From assembly GCA_051955535.1 (NCBI GenBank), contig JBQCGP010000051.1, positions 66,662-130,661 of the forward strand: 64,000 nucleotides of DNA, read 5' to 3'. Below the pieces are notes generated by a model. The model was not told where the DNA came from. It ran no database searches and saw nothing but the letters and a program-made list of their open reading frames with translations. Of the stretch, positions 8,403 through 16,697 are shown in pieces. Within the stretch, counting starts at the first letter, position 1; every line of letters begins with the position of its first letter. A program made the translations under genes and the position numbers. Source of the stretch: 13-2-20CM-68-14 sp051955535. GTDB lineage: Bacteria > Actinomycetota > Thermoleophilia > Gaiellales > Gaiellaceae.

Positions 8403-9563
8403 CTAGAAGTCGATGTCGGCGGGGCCCGACTCGGTGGCGCTGCCGTTCGGAGTCGTCCAGACCATCGTCGTCGGGCTGTTCACGGTCGGAACGCCGTGCG
8501 AGCGGGTTCCTAGGACGATCGTGACGGTGTTGCCGCTTGCGGTCATCGTCGAGCCGGTGCAGAGCGTGACCGCGGCGAGATAGTGCCCATGCAGGTTCAC
8601 GGAGCCGAGCGCCGCGATCTGATTGCCTGATCCGTCCTGGACGATCATCGTGTCGTTCTGGGTAGTGCTCGGCGTCATGCGAACGGTGACCGCGGTCGCG
8701 GAGCCGTCCCAGCCGGCGAGGATCTGGCTCGGATCGACCGGTCCGGCAAACGTGAAGGTGATGGTGTCGTTCTGCTCGATCACGCCGTTGTGGGGGCCGC
8801 CGTTAGTCGTCTGGATGTCCTGCGGGATCAGTGACCCGGCAGGAGGAGGCGGCGGAGGTGAGGGAGGCGCGGGCGGGGGAGGCGGAGGCGGAGTGCTGCC
8901 GCCCGCGCTGCCGGATCCGCCGATGTCCCCCGTATCGCCGGTATCGCTGGAGGCGCTCGAGTTGGAGCCGCCGGTGTCGCCGGTGCTGCCGCTGCCCGGA
9001 GCCGGGTTGGGTGCAGGTGTCGTGCCGGTGCCGCCGCTGCCCGGGTTGCCGGGACTACCCGTACCAGGGCTCTTGTCCTTCGCCGGAGGAGAGTCGGGAG
9101 TCTGGGGATGCGGCGGGGGGCTCGTCGTATCGGCCGTCGCAAGTGTCGCCGTCCCCGGTGCACGGGAGGAGACCGTCGGCTGCGGGAGGATTGGCTTCGC
9201 AGCCCTCGCCTTGGCGCGCGCCTTCGCATGTACGCGTGCCTGCGCCAGCGCGACCTCGGCGTGGTAGGACGCGAGAACCTTGTTCGAGATGGTGGCCGCC
9301 GCGACCGTCTGCGGGGTCGCCGCGCCGGCGGCAGAACCGCCGGAGTCGCCAGCCCTGGCCTCGGTCGAGAAGACCACGTTCCGCGCCTGGCGATTGCCGG
9401 CGCCGGCGCCCGTCACTTGCGAGAGGACGGGCAGCCCGACCGTCAGCCAAAGAGCTGCCACGGCGGGAAGCGCGACGACCGCAGGCAGGAACCGCACACG
9501 CGAGCGAGGAGCCGCGCGTGGTGCCCGAATTCGCCGTGGTCCATCGATGTAGGAGCGCCGCAT
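8403..9563 (-). CDS. Exported or membrane-anchored Pro/Ser/Thr-rich protein, unknown function
   Basis: A 386-residue protein I do not recognise. A basic N-terminus is followed by one hydrophobic segment (about 26-48), then an Ala/Lys-rich stretch, a long low-complexity linker rich in Pro, Gly, Ser and Thr (about 120-240, with several runs of prolines), and a C-terminal domain of about 140 residues predicted to be beta-rich (IEQNDTITFTFAGPVDPSQI, then repeated T/V-rich strands). The last part resembles Ig-like or adhesin-type surface domains in composition only. Most likely a cell-surface protein with a wall-spanning linker. It is transcribed away from the carboxylase gene. Confidence 0.7.
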   Translation of the reverse strand: MRRSYIDGPRRIRAPRAAPRSRVRFLPAVVALPAVAALWLTVGLPVLSQVTGAGAGNRQARNVVFSTEARAGDSGGSAAGAATPQTVAAATISNKVLASYHAEVALAQARVHAKARAKARAAKPILPQPTVSSRAPGTATLATADTTSPPPHPQTPDSPPAKDKSPGTGSPGNPGSGGTGTTPAPNPAPGSGSTGDTGGSNSSASSDTGDTGDIGGSGSAGGSTPPPPPPPAPPSPPPPPPAGSLIPQDIQTTNGGPHNGVIEQNDTITFTFAGPVDPSQILAGWDGSATAVTVRMTPSTTQNDTMIVQDGSGNQIAALGSVNLHGHYLAAVTLCTGSTMTASGNTVTIVLGTRSHGVPTVNSPTTMVWTTPNGSATESGPADIDF

Positions 9564-9681
9564 GATGAATCCTTCGGCCGCCGCAGGCCTCGAACGGAGG
9601 CTAGGCCGAGGGATTTAGGCACGACTCCCCCAAGCGGGTGACCTCCCGGGCCCTCGAACGAGGGACTCGCCGCACGTGGGA

Positions 9682-9687
9682 TACGCT
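9682..9687 (+). promoter_or_regulatory. Leaderless -10 hexamer of accD-type gene
   Basis: TACGCT lies 6 nt before the GTG at 9694 and no Shine-Dalgarno precedes it. This is one of at least fourteen such start-proximal TAnnnT motifs in the window. Confidence 0.6.
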
Positions 9688-9693
9688 CGCGTC

Positions 9694-11259
9694 GTGGCGA
9701 CCGAGGCCGAGTCGACGGGCGACAAGCTGCGTGAGCTCGCCGAGCTTCGCGAGCAGGCGCTGCATGCCGGCAGCGAGCGCGCGGTATCGCGACAGCGAGA
9801 GCAGGGGAAGCTGCTTGCGCGCGAACGGCTGGAGAGGCTCCTCGACCCAGGCTCCTTCTTCGAGCTCGACCGCTACGTCAGGCATCGAGAGTCGAACTTC
9901 GGAATGCTCGAGCGCCGTCCGTACGGCGACGCTGTCGTCACCGGCTACGGGACGATCTTCGGCCGCCGGGTCTTTGTGTTCTCGCAGGACTTCACCGTTT
10001 TCGGCGGCTCGCTGAGCGAAGTCTTCGCCGAGAAGATCATCAAGGTGATGGACCTAGCGGCCAAGTTCGGCTGCCCCGTCATCGGCATCAACGATTCCGG
10101 CGGCGCGCGGATCCAGGAGGGGGTCGTCTCGCTCGCCGGCTACGCGGAGATCTTCTGGAGGAACGTGCAGTGCTCGGGAGTGATCCCGCAGATCAGCTTG
10201 ATCATGGGGCCGTGCGCGGGCGGGGCCGTCTATTCGCCTGCGATGACCGACTTCGTCCTCATGGTCGAGGGGTCGTCGTACATGTTCATCACCGGCCCCG
10301 ACGTAGTGAAGACGGTGACGGGCGAGGAGGTGACGTTCGAGGAGCTGGGCGGAGCCGCCACTCATGCCTCGAAGTCGGGCGTCGCGCAGTTCATTGCGCC
10401 GGATGAGGAGGCGTGCCTCGAGGATGCCCGCTACCTGTTCTCGTTCCTCCCACAGAACAATGTCGACCCGCCCCCGTACGCCGAGCCGGCGGACGCGCCC
10501 GGCCGCGAGGACGCCGAGCTCGACTCGCTGATCCCGGACGATCCGGCCAAGCCGTACGACATGAAGCAGGTCATCTCACGCGTCGTGGACGACGGCGACT
10601 TCCTCGAGGTGCACGAGCGTTGGGCGGAGAACATCGTCTGCGGCTTCGCGCGGCTGAACGGCTATCCGATCGGCGTGGTCGGCAATCAGCCGCGCGCGCT
10701 CGCAGGTGTCCTCGACATCGACTCGTCGAACAAGGCCGCGCGTTTCGTCCGTACCTGCGACGCATTCAACATCCCGCTTGTCACGTTTGTCGACGTGCCG
10801 GGTTTCCTGCCGGGGACGGCGCAGGAGTGGGGCGGGATCATCCGCCATGGCGCAAAGCTGCTGTACGCGTACTGCGAAGCGACGGTGCCGAAGCTCGCCG
10901 TGATCACGCGTAAGGCGTACGGGGGCGCCTACGACGTCATGAGCTCGAAGCACATCCGATCGGACTTCAACTTCGCCTGGCCGACCGCCGAGGTGGCAGT
11001 GATGGGGCCCGAGGGCGCGGTCAACATCGTCTTCCGCAAGGAGATCGAGGACGCCGAGGACCCCGACGCGCGCCGCGCGGCTCTGATCGAGGAGTACCGC
11101 AGCCAGTTCGCGAACCCCTACACGGCCGCCGAGCGCGGCTACGTCGACGAGGTGATCGAGCCCCGCCGGACGCGGCCGGTGTTGATCGACGCGCTCGAGA
11201 CCGCGCTGACGAAGAGCGAGCGCCGCCCGCCCAGGAAGCACGGCAACATCCCGCTGTAA
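9694..11259 (+). CDS. Acyl-CoA carboxylase, carboxyltransferase (beta) subunit
   Basis: A 521-residue carboxyltransferase of the propionyl/acetyl-CoA carboxylase type. It transfers CO2 from carboxybiotin to an acyl-CoA. Both crotonase-like halves are complete: the N half has GINDSGGARIQEGV and MGPCAGGAVYSP, the C half has DVPGFLPGTAQEWGGIIRHGAK, KAYGGAYDVMSSK and WPTAEVAVMGPEGAVNI. Length is normal. A start at 9676 is open, but GTG 9694 lies 6 nt after TACGCT and is favoured as a leaderless start. Its partner, the biotin carboxylase-BCCP gene, is at 14.0 kb, separated by unrelated genes. Whether acetyl-, propionyl- or another acyl-CoA is used cannot be read from sequence. Confidence 0.93.
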   Translation: MATEAESTGDKLRELAELREQALHAGSERAVSRQREQGKLLARERLERLLDPGSFFELDRYVRHRESNFGMLERRPYGDAVVTGYGTIFGRRVFVFSQDFTVFGGSLSEVFAEKIIKVMDLAAKFGCPVIGINDSGGARIQEGVVSLAGYAEIFWRNVQCSGVIPQISLIMGPCAGGAVYSPAMTDFVLMVEGSSYMFITGPDVVKTVTGEEVTFEELGGAATHASKSGVAQFIAPDEEACLEDARYLFSFLPQNNVDPPPYAEPADAPGREDAELDSLIPDDPAKPYDMKQVISRVVDDGDFLEVHERWAENIVCGFARLNGYPIGVVGNQPRALAGVLDIDSSNKAARFVRTCDAFNIPLVTFVDVPGFLPGTAQEWGGIIRHGAKLLYAYCEATVPKLAVITRKAYGGAYDVMSSKHIRSDFNFAWPTAEVAVMGPEGAVNIVFRKEIEDAEDPDARRAALIEEYRSQFANPYTAAERGYVDEVIEPRRTRPVLIDALETALTKSERRPPRKHGNIPL

Positions 11260-11289
11260 CCGCTCCCGACAGCCTGTGCGGCGCCGAGC

Positions 11290-12540
11290 TTAAACGGCGG
11301 CGGCGTGTTCGAGCTCCGGCGGCTCAATGACGCCGGGCTCGAGATCTGCAGAGAGCGCGTCTTCTACGTCGTAGGGCCGGTAAATGCGCGCCTGGTCCTT
11401 GCCGGACTCTTTGGCCGCGTACAGTGCGCCGTCGACGAGCTTCAGCAGCTCAGCTCGCCCATCCACGTGCGCGAGCGCAACACCGGCGCTGACGGTGACG
11501 CCGCCCATGTGGCCGAAGTCGAGGCCCCTGATGCGTTCGACGATCGACTGTGCCGCTGTCAGCGCTTCGTCCGGGCCGTAGCCGGGCAGAAGGACGGCGA
11601 ACTCATCGCCTCCTACCCTGAAAGCCTCGCCGGTCTGGCGCAGACGTGCCGCGACACGTGAGAGGACGGAGTCGCCGGCCGGATGGCCGAAACGGTCGTT
11701 AACCCGCTTGAAGTCGTCGATGTCTACGAGGCAAAGGGCGAACGGGCCTCCAAAACGTCGTCCGTGTTCGAGCTCTCGGCCGAGTCGTTCGTGAAAGTGC
11801 CTGTGGTTCCCGAGCCCCGTCAGCGGGTCGGTCAGTGCCAGGCGCACCGCGCGCAGCGTGCGGAGGAGCTCCCGCTGGTAGAGCTGGATCGCAAGAAGGG
11901 GGCCCGCTATTGCGAGCGACAACAGCGGCGAGCGCTCCCAGAGGCACACCAGCGTCAGCGCGGCGGAGCCCATCAGCGTGAACGGCAGGATCGTCTTGCG
12001 GACGCTCGAGACGATCTGACCGCGCCAGGAGCGGCGCGCCGCGCGCGCCACGACGCCCGTGATCAGGAGCAGGTTCACGAAGTAGCAGGCATATGTCGCG
12101 ACGACGACGCGCGCCGCCATCAGCGCGGGCGTGTCGTTGCCGATCGGGGCGATCGCGAGCCCCGCACACGCTGCGGTCAGCGCGAACGCGGACGCGTTGT
12201 ACGCGATCCGGATCGGCGGCCTGTGATCGACGAAGTGCATGATCGCGGGAGTCGCGGCGACGACGAGCACCCCGGCGTCCCAGCCGAAGAGGACGATCGC
12301 GGCAAGCCCGAACACGAACGCCAGCGAGATGCCGTTCGCGTCCAGATCGTCGACCGGCACAGGAAAGCGGTCGGCGAGGAGCGAGGCGCCGAGGAGCGCC
12401 GCGAGCCCGGCGTAGACCGTCGCGCTGTGGGTCTCGCTCCCGAACGAGATCGCTCCCGCGATTACGGTGGCCACGCCCGCGAGACAGACCGGGGCGACGA
12501 CGGGGGCGAGGTTCCGGCGGTCGGCGGCGGAATCGCTCAT
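11290..12540 (-). CDS. Diguanylate cyclase with multi-TM N-terminal domain (GGDEF)
   Basis: A 416-residue protein with eight or so hydrophobic segments in the first 225 residues (a MASE-like integral-membrane sensor) and a GGDEF domain from about 240 to 395. The catalytic motif RVGGDEF is intact and DIDDFKRVNDRFGHPAGDS matches the metal/GTP site. The C-terminal tail of about 40 residues is acidic. ATG 12540 was chosen over 12600 because it follows GAGGG and begins a normal cytoplasmic N-terminus. The small TM gene just upstream (12551-12658) ends 10 nt before it, so the two are likely cotranscribed. Confidence 0.88.
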   Translation of the reverse strand: MSDSAADRRNLAPVVAPVCLAGVATVIAGAISFGSETHSATVYAGLAALLGASLLADRFPVPVDDLDANGISLAFVFGLAAIVLFGWDAGVLVVAATPAIMHFVDHRPPIRIAYNASAFALTAACAGLAIAPIGNDTPALMAARVVVATYACYFVNLLLITGVVARAARRSWRGQIVSSVRKTILPFTLMGSAALTLVCLWERSPLLSLAIAGPLLAIQLYQRELLRTLRAVRLALTDPLTGLGNHRHFHERLGRELEHGRRFGGPFALCLVDIDDFKRVNDRFGHPAGDSVLSRVAARLRQTGEAFRVGGDEFAVLLPGYGPDEALTAAQSIVERIRGLDFGHMGGVTVSAGVALAHVDGRAELLKLVDGALYAAKESGKDQARIYRPYDVEDALSADLEPGVIEPPELEHAAAV

Positions 12541-12550
12541 CGGCCGGCCC

Positions 12551-12658
12551 TCACCACTCGAGGAAACCGGCGACATCGACCCAGCCCAGCGCGGCCGCAA
12601 GCGCGAGCAACGCCGACAAGATCAGCAGAAGGCGAAGACTCGGCTTCCACTGCGGCAT
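12551..12658 (-). CDS. Small single-TM protein, 35 aa
   Basis: A short frame of 35 codons: a basic start (MPQWKPSLRL), then one uninterrupted hydrophobic helix (LLLILSALLALAAALGWV) and a short polar end. AAGGAG lies about 13 nt upstream and the stop is 10 nt before the diguanylate cyclase ATG, so it looks like the first gene of a two-gene unit. Composition is that of a genuine TM peptide and not of random GC-rich sequence. No family recognised. Confidence 0.45.
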   Translation of the reverse strand: MPQWKPSLRLLLILSALLALAAALGWVDVAGFLEW

Positions 12659-12757
12659 CTAGACCACCCTCTCTCCTTGGCGCGGACGACGCGATTGTCA
12701 CTCTCCCGGCCGCGCGAGCCATCACCCGGAAGGGTGATCGCGTTGTTCAGCCGCCCT

Positions 12758-13786
12758 TCAGGTGCCGAGGCCAGCTTCGGCGAGCGGGCGGCGTGCCCAC
12801 GCAAAGCGGGTCTTGTACCAGCCGGTGAGCGGCGCGAGCGCGACGCCGTAGCCTGACGAGTGGATGAACCAGCCGTTACCGAGGTAGATGCCGGTGTGGT
12901 CGACCTGGGCCGGCTTGGAGCGCGGGCCGGCAGCACCCCAGAAGAGCACGTCGCCGGGCTTCAGCCGTGCGAGCGGGATGCGCTTGGTCGCGGGCACCTC
13001 GCCGCTCATCGCAAAGGTCGTGCGCCCCTTGAGCGTCCCCGAGAGCGTCCCGCCGCCGGCGTAGGCCTGGAGCTTGTAGACGCGCCACACGAATCCGGAG
13101 CAGTCGAAGCCGCCCGGCGCCTGGACGCCGGCCGGAGCCTCGGCGTTCTCGCTGGTTCCGCCCCAGACGTACGGGTAGCCGATGAAGCGGACCGCCGTGG
13201 TCAAGACGCGCGTTTGCCACGGTGTGAGCACCGGCAGCTCGAAGTTCTGCGCGAGCTCCTCGACGAACTGCGTTTCCCAACCGCGGAATCGGAGTATCTG
13301 GGCGGCGGAGTAGGCAGCCTCGGCCCGCGTGGCGGGTTGACTCGGCAGCAGCTCGAGCGAATCGAGCTGCGTCGGATGGTTGGTCCGGAGGCCGAGCAAA
13401 CGCGCGACGACTTCGGTGCCGAAGCGGCTCGGCGGCTTGAGGCCCGCGCTTCGGGCCGCCGCTGCAAACTCGCCCGCGGCGTCGCTCAGACCGAGGCCAC
13501 GCACGAGCGTCGCGTCCAGCTGTGCCATCGTCACCGGAGCCGGCGAGCTCAGCGACGCGGTCGGTGGCTCCTCGGTGAGGCCGGCGACGAGAGCGGTCAG
13601 CTGTCCGCGCGTGATCGGGTCGGTCGGCCGAAACGTCTGCACGCTCTTCGCCATCAACCCGTGCGCAACGACGACCCTGATCTCGGGTTGAGCCCACGAG
13701 GCGGGCTGTGCAGCGGCGCGGCCGCGGGCGGCGGCCGGGGCCGCGAGCACGGCAAACGCAGCGAAGATCGCAAGGATGCGGCTCAT
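12758..13786 (-). CDS. Secreted NlpC/P60 peptidoglycan endopeptidase with S-layer-homology-type N-terminus
   Basis: A 342-residue exported wall hydrolase. The signal peptide covers about 1-22 (AIFAAFAVLAAPAAA). Residues about 30-190 contain SLH-like repeats (FRPTDPITRGQLTALVAG; PATRAEAAYSAAQ). The NlpC/P60 domain begins near 205. The catalytic cysteine is in GGFDCSGFVWRVY and the histidine in VDHTGIYLGNGWFIHSS; the PGDVLFWG strand is present. The enzyme should cleave stem-peptide bonds in peptidoglycan. ATG 13786 opens directly onto the signal peptide. Divergent from the small gene at 13835; only 48 bp lie between them. Confidence 0.9.
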   Translation of the reverse strand: MSRILAIFAAFAVLAAPAAARGRAAAQPASWAQPEIRVVVAHGLMAKSVQTFRPTDPITRGQLTALVAGLTEEPPTASLSSPAPVTMAQLDATLVRGLGLSDAAGEFAAAARSAGLKPPSRFGTEVVARLLGLRTNHPTQLDSLELLPSQPATRAEAAYSAAQILRFRGWETQFVEELAQNFELPVLTPWQTRVLTTAVRFIGYPYVWGGTSENAEAPAGVQAPGGFDCSGFVWRVYKLQAYAGGGTLSGTLKGRTTFAMSGEVPATKRIPLARLKPGDVLFWGAAGPRSKPAQVDHTGIYLGNGWFIHSSGYGVALAPLTGWYKTRFAWARRPLAEAGLGT

Positions 13787-13822
13787 CCGCGGGTTCGCAT
13801 CGGCAGGTTGTCTCGGAGCCTT

Positions 13823-13828
13823 TAGGCT
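13823..13828 (+). promoter_or_regulatory. Leaderless -10 hexamer before 13835 gene
   Basis: TAGGCT, 6 nt before GTG 13835. It also forms part of a short palindrome (GAGCC-ttta-GGCTC) centred at about 13822. Confidence 0.5.
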
Positions 13829-13834
13829 CGGACG

Positions 13835-14026
13835 GTGGACTTCGAAGCCCGGCCGCAGCTCGACCCCGAGCAGGAGGAAGTGCTGACGCTCGCGCTCGAG
13901 CGGCTGCTCGCCGGCAACGTGCTGCCGCGCGCCTACCGAAGCCGTTGGCGCGCGGAGGGGATCGCCGAAAACGTCGCCGTGGACGCGGCGAACGAGACAG
14001 TTCCTGAGCCGCGAGCCGGAGAATAG
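13835..14026 (+). CDS. Small acidic protein upstream of biotin carboxylase (possible carboxylase accessory subunit)
   Basis: A 63-residue protein, acidic and helical (PEQEEVLTLALERLLAG), with a conserved-looking YRSRWRAEGI segment. It ends 4 bp before the biotin carboxylase start and shares its promoter. Actinobacterial acyl-CoA carboxylases often have a small epsilon subunit that joins the alpha and beta subunits, and size, charge and 'YRSRWR' context are compatible with that. Sequence identity to the known AccE/PccE proteins is not evident, so the role is inference from position. Confidence 0.6.
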   Translation: MDFEARPQLDPEQEEVLTLALERLLAGNVLPRAYRSRWRAEGIAENVAVDAANETVPEPRAGE

Positions 14027-14030
14027 GGGC

Positions 14031-15800
14031 GTGACGGCCTTCTCGAAAGTCCTCGTCGCCAACCGCGGCGAGATTGCAGTCCGCATCTTCCGGACGCTGC
14101 GCGAGCTCGGGATCGCGACCGTCGCCGTCTATTCGGAGGCCGATCGCGGCTCGCTCCACGTCGCCGTAGCGGACGAGGCGTACCTGATCGGACCGGGGCC
14201 GGCCGCGGAGAGCTACCTCAGTCAGGAGCGGCTGCTCGACACGGCCGCGCGCGCGGGAGCCGAAGCTGTTCACCCCGGTTACGGCTTCCTCGCAGAGAAC
14301 GCCGGCTTTGCGCGCGCGTGCGAGACCGCCGGCCTCGTTTGGATCGGCCCGCCTCCCGGGGCGATCGAGCTGATGGGGTCGAAGACCGCGGCCCGCGAGG
14401 CGATGCGCGCCGCGGGCGTCCCCATCGTCCCCGGTACAACCGACCCGGTCGACTCCGCCGATGCGGTGTTGAGCCTTGGCGAGGAGATCGGCTGGCCGAT
14501 CGCGATCAAAGCGGCCGCCGGCGGCGGCGGCAAAGGGCTGCGCGTCGTCGGTGGTCCCGACGAGGCCGAGCGCGCGTACGAGTCGGCGCGCCGCGAAGGC
14601 GAGGCTTACTTCGCCGACCCGACCGTCTACGTCGAGCGCTACCTCGAGGATCCCCGCCACGTCGAAGTCCAGGTCCTTGCGGACGCCCACGGGAACGTGA
14701 TCCATCTCGGCGAGCGCGACTGCACGATCCAGAGGCGCCACCAGAAGCTCGTCGAGGAAACACCGTCGCCTGCGGTCGGAGACGAGCTCCGGGAGCGGAT
14801 CGGCCGGCTCGGCGCCGACGCGGCCCGGGCGGTCGGCTACCGCAGCGCCGGCACGATCGAGGGGCTGCTCGACCGCGACGGCAACTACTTCTTCCTCGAG
14901 ATGAACACGCGGATCCAGGTCGAGCACACGGTCACCGAGCTCGTCACGGGTCTCGATCTCGTGCGCGAGCAGGTTCTCATCGCGGCCGGAGAGCCGCTAT
15001 CGCTGAGCCAGGACGAGGTCCGTCTGACCGGGCACGCGATCGAATGCCGGATCAACGCCGAGGATCCGTCGAACGGCTTTCTGCCGAGCCCGGGGAGGAT
15101 CTCGAGCTACCGGGAGCCGGCGGGGCCGGGCGTCCGGGTCGACTCGGGTGTGTCGGCGGGCAGCGAGGTGGTCGGGCTCTACGACCCGCTGGTCGCGAAG
15201 CTCGTCGTGCAGGGGGTCAATCGCGACCACGCCCGGCGGCGGATGCTGCGCGCGCTCGGCGAATACGAGATCGGCGGCATCACGACACTGCTCGGCTTTC
15301 ACCAGGCACTCCTCGAGCACCCGTGCTTCGTCGCGGGCGAGACATGCCACGGCGTGGTCGAGTCGAAGGAGCTGGCAGAACGAGCTCAGCAGTTGTCTCA
15401 TCAGCAAACAACCGTACCGCCATCACCGGACGGTAGATTGCGCGAGCGGGTAGCCCGCGTCGAACTGGACGGGCGTCTCTACGAGGTGAAGGCGCTGGTG
15501 CCCGAGCCGCCGTTTGCGGAGCTCGCGCGCAGGCGCCGCGAGCGCAGCGGGCACGGCGCGCACCACGGCGCCGCCAAGGACGCGGTCGTGACGCCGATGC
15601 AAGGGACCGTGTTGGCGGTCGAGGTGGCGGACGGAGACGAGGTCCGCGCCGGCCAGGTCATCTGCATCGTCGAGGCCATGAAGATGGAGAACGAGATCAC
15701 GGCCCACCGGGCCGGCGTCGTCGCGGACCTCTCGGTCAAGCCGGGCCAGCCCGTCACAACCGGTCAGGCAGTATGCGTAATTGCGCAGGAAGAGACCTAA
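14031..15800 (+). CDS. Acyl-CoA carboxylase alpha subunit: biotin carboxylase fused to biotin carboxyl carrier domain
   Basis: A 589-residue fusion. The biotin carboxylase part (1 to about 450) has the start FSKVLVANRGEIAVRIFRT, the ATP-grasp glycine loop AAGGGGKGLRVV, the catalytic FLEMNTRIQVEHTVTE and the C-terminal SNGFLPSPGRI. A linker leads to a BCCP domain whose biotinylated lysine is in VEAMKMENEI near the C-terminus. The enzyme carboxylates its own biotin with ATP and bicarbonate and hands CO2 to the carboxyltransferase (gene at 9.7 kb). Start GTG lies 4 bp after the small upstream gene. The 3' end is convergent with the ABC permease gene across a repeat element. Confidence 0.94.
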   Translation: MTAFSKVLVANRGEIAVRIFRTLRELGIATVAVYSEADRGSLHVAVADEAYLIGPGPAAESYLSQERLLDTAARAGAEAVHPGYGFLAENAGFARACETAGLVWIGPPPGAIELMGSKTAAREAMRAAGVPIVPGTTDPVDSADAVLSLGEEIGWPIAIKAAAGGGGKGLRVVGGPDEAERAYESARREGEAYFADPTVYVERYLEDPRHVEVQVLADAHGNVIHLGERDCTIQRRHQKLVEETPSPAVGDELRERIGRLGADAARAVGYRSAGTIEGLLDRDGNYFFLEMNTRIQVEHTVTELVTGLDLVREQVLIAAGEPLSLSQDEVRLTGHAIECRINAEDPSNGFLPSPGRISSYREPAGPGVRVDSGVSAGSEVVGLYDPLVAKLVVQGVNRDHARRRMLRALGEYEIGGITTLLGFHQALLEHPCFVAGETCHGVVESKELAERAQQLSHQQTTVPPSPDGRLRERVARVELDGRLYEVKALVPEPPFAELARRRRERSGHGAHHGAAKDAVVTPMQGTVLAVEVADGDEVRAGQVICIVEAMKMENEITAHRAGVVADLSVKPGQPVTTGQAVCVIAQEET

Positions 15801-15803
15801 GGC

Positions 15804-15931
15804 TCAGATCGTCCGTTGTTGAGGCGTCGCTTGGGATGCCGCCGAAGGGGTCGTGACGGCTCCGCCGACGCGGCCGACTTTATGGCCGTCGCGATGGGTC
15901 TCGGCCTCGAAGCTTCAGATCGTTCGTTGGT
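15804..15931 (+). repeat. Two-hairpin repeat, copy 2, with duplicated end of the ABC permease gene
   Basis: The stretch 15804-15820 repeats 15915-15931 with 15 of 17 bases equal; the right copy is the true 3' end of the permease gene (stop codon included, minus strand). Between them lies the element (from GAG at 15821): hairpin 1 GGCGTC...GATGCC, hairpin 2 GGTCGTGaCGGC-tcc-GCCGaCGCGGCC with two G-T pairs. The copies are 111 bp apart. The element sits between convergent genes and could also act as a two-way terminator. Confidence 0.75.
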
Positions 15932-16697
15932 ACGCGCGGAAGGTCCACGTTGCGAACGCCGCCGTTGCGACCGACAAGGCGAACAACAACCCGAGGTGCA
16001 GCCCCACCGCGGCCCAGTCGGTGCCGCGCAGCACCACCTCGCGGGCCGAGATCACGCCCCAGTTGACCGGGTTGAACTTCGCCGCCACCCGCATCCAGTG
16101 CGGGACCTGCCTAATCGAGATCAGCGTCGAGGACAGAAAGAAGAGCGGCAGCCCGATGAAGTTAGCGATCGCGATCATCGTCGCCTCCTTGCGGACGAGC
16201 AGAGCGATCCCCTGTGAGAGCCCCGCGAATGCCGCGTTCATGAGCGCCGCTGCGGCGAGAACGACAGCCCAACCGAGCAGCGCCGCGTGCACCCGCACGC
16301 CGAGAGCCAGCGAAACGATCAGGATGATCACGCCCTGGATGACGGCGATCAGCGCCGAGCGGACGATCTGCGAGACGACCAGCGAGCTCCGGCTGACCGG
16401 CGTGGCCAGGAACCGCGGGAGCACATCCCGGTCGAGATCGCTGATCATCGCCATGCCGCTCCAGGTAGCCCCGAAGAACGCGTTCATTATCACGATCGCC
16501 GGCGCGAGAAAGGTGATGTACGAGGTCGTCCCGAAGCCGCCCCCCGGCAGGTGCGTGACGCGCTTGAAGAGCTGCCCGTAGAGCAGCAGCCAGACCATCG
16601 GCTGGACGAGCAGCAGGGCGATCCAGATCGGCTCGCGCATCAGGTTTCGCAGCTGGCGGCCGACCATGAACCAGGTGTGGCGGACCGCGAGCGTCAT
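15915..16697 (-). CDS. ABC-2 type transporter permease
   Basis: A 260-residue integral membrane protein with six TM segments and the ABC-2 signature region (FLATPVSRSSLVVSQIVRS, and FNPVNWGVISAREV near the end). This family exports drugs, lipids or polysaccharides with a separately encoded ATPase. The start overlaps the ATPase stop by 4 nt (ATGA). Its last codons are duplicated 111 bp downstream beyond a hairpin element. Substrate unknown. Confidence 0.88.
   Translation of the reverse strand: MTLAVRHTWFMVGRQLRNLMREPIWIALLLVQPMVWLLLYGQLFKRVTHLPGGGFGTTSYITFLAPAIVIMNAFFGATWSGMAMISDLDRDVLPRFLATPVSRSSLVVSQIVRSALIAVIQGVIILIVSLALGVRVHAALLGWAVVLAAAALMNAAFAGLSQGIALLVRKEATMIAIANFIGLPLFFLSSTLISIRQVPHWMRVAAKFNPVNWGVISAREVVLRGTDWAAVGLHLGLLFALSVATAAFATWTFRAYQRTI

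Noticed and set aside
9564..9693. Possible riboswitch (c-di-GMP or c-di-AMP type) in the leader of the Pro-rich exported protein (minus strand)
   Set aside because: Short hairpins such as GCCTC-CGTTC-GAGGC occur, but none of the conserved aptamer cores could be matched in the right order.
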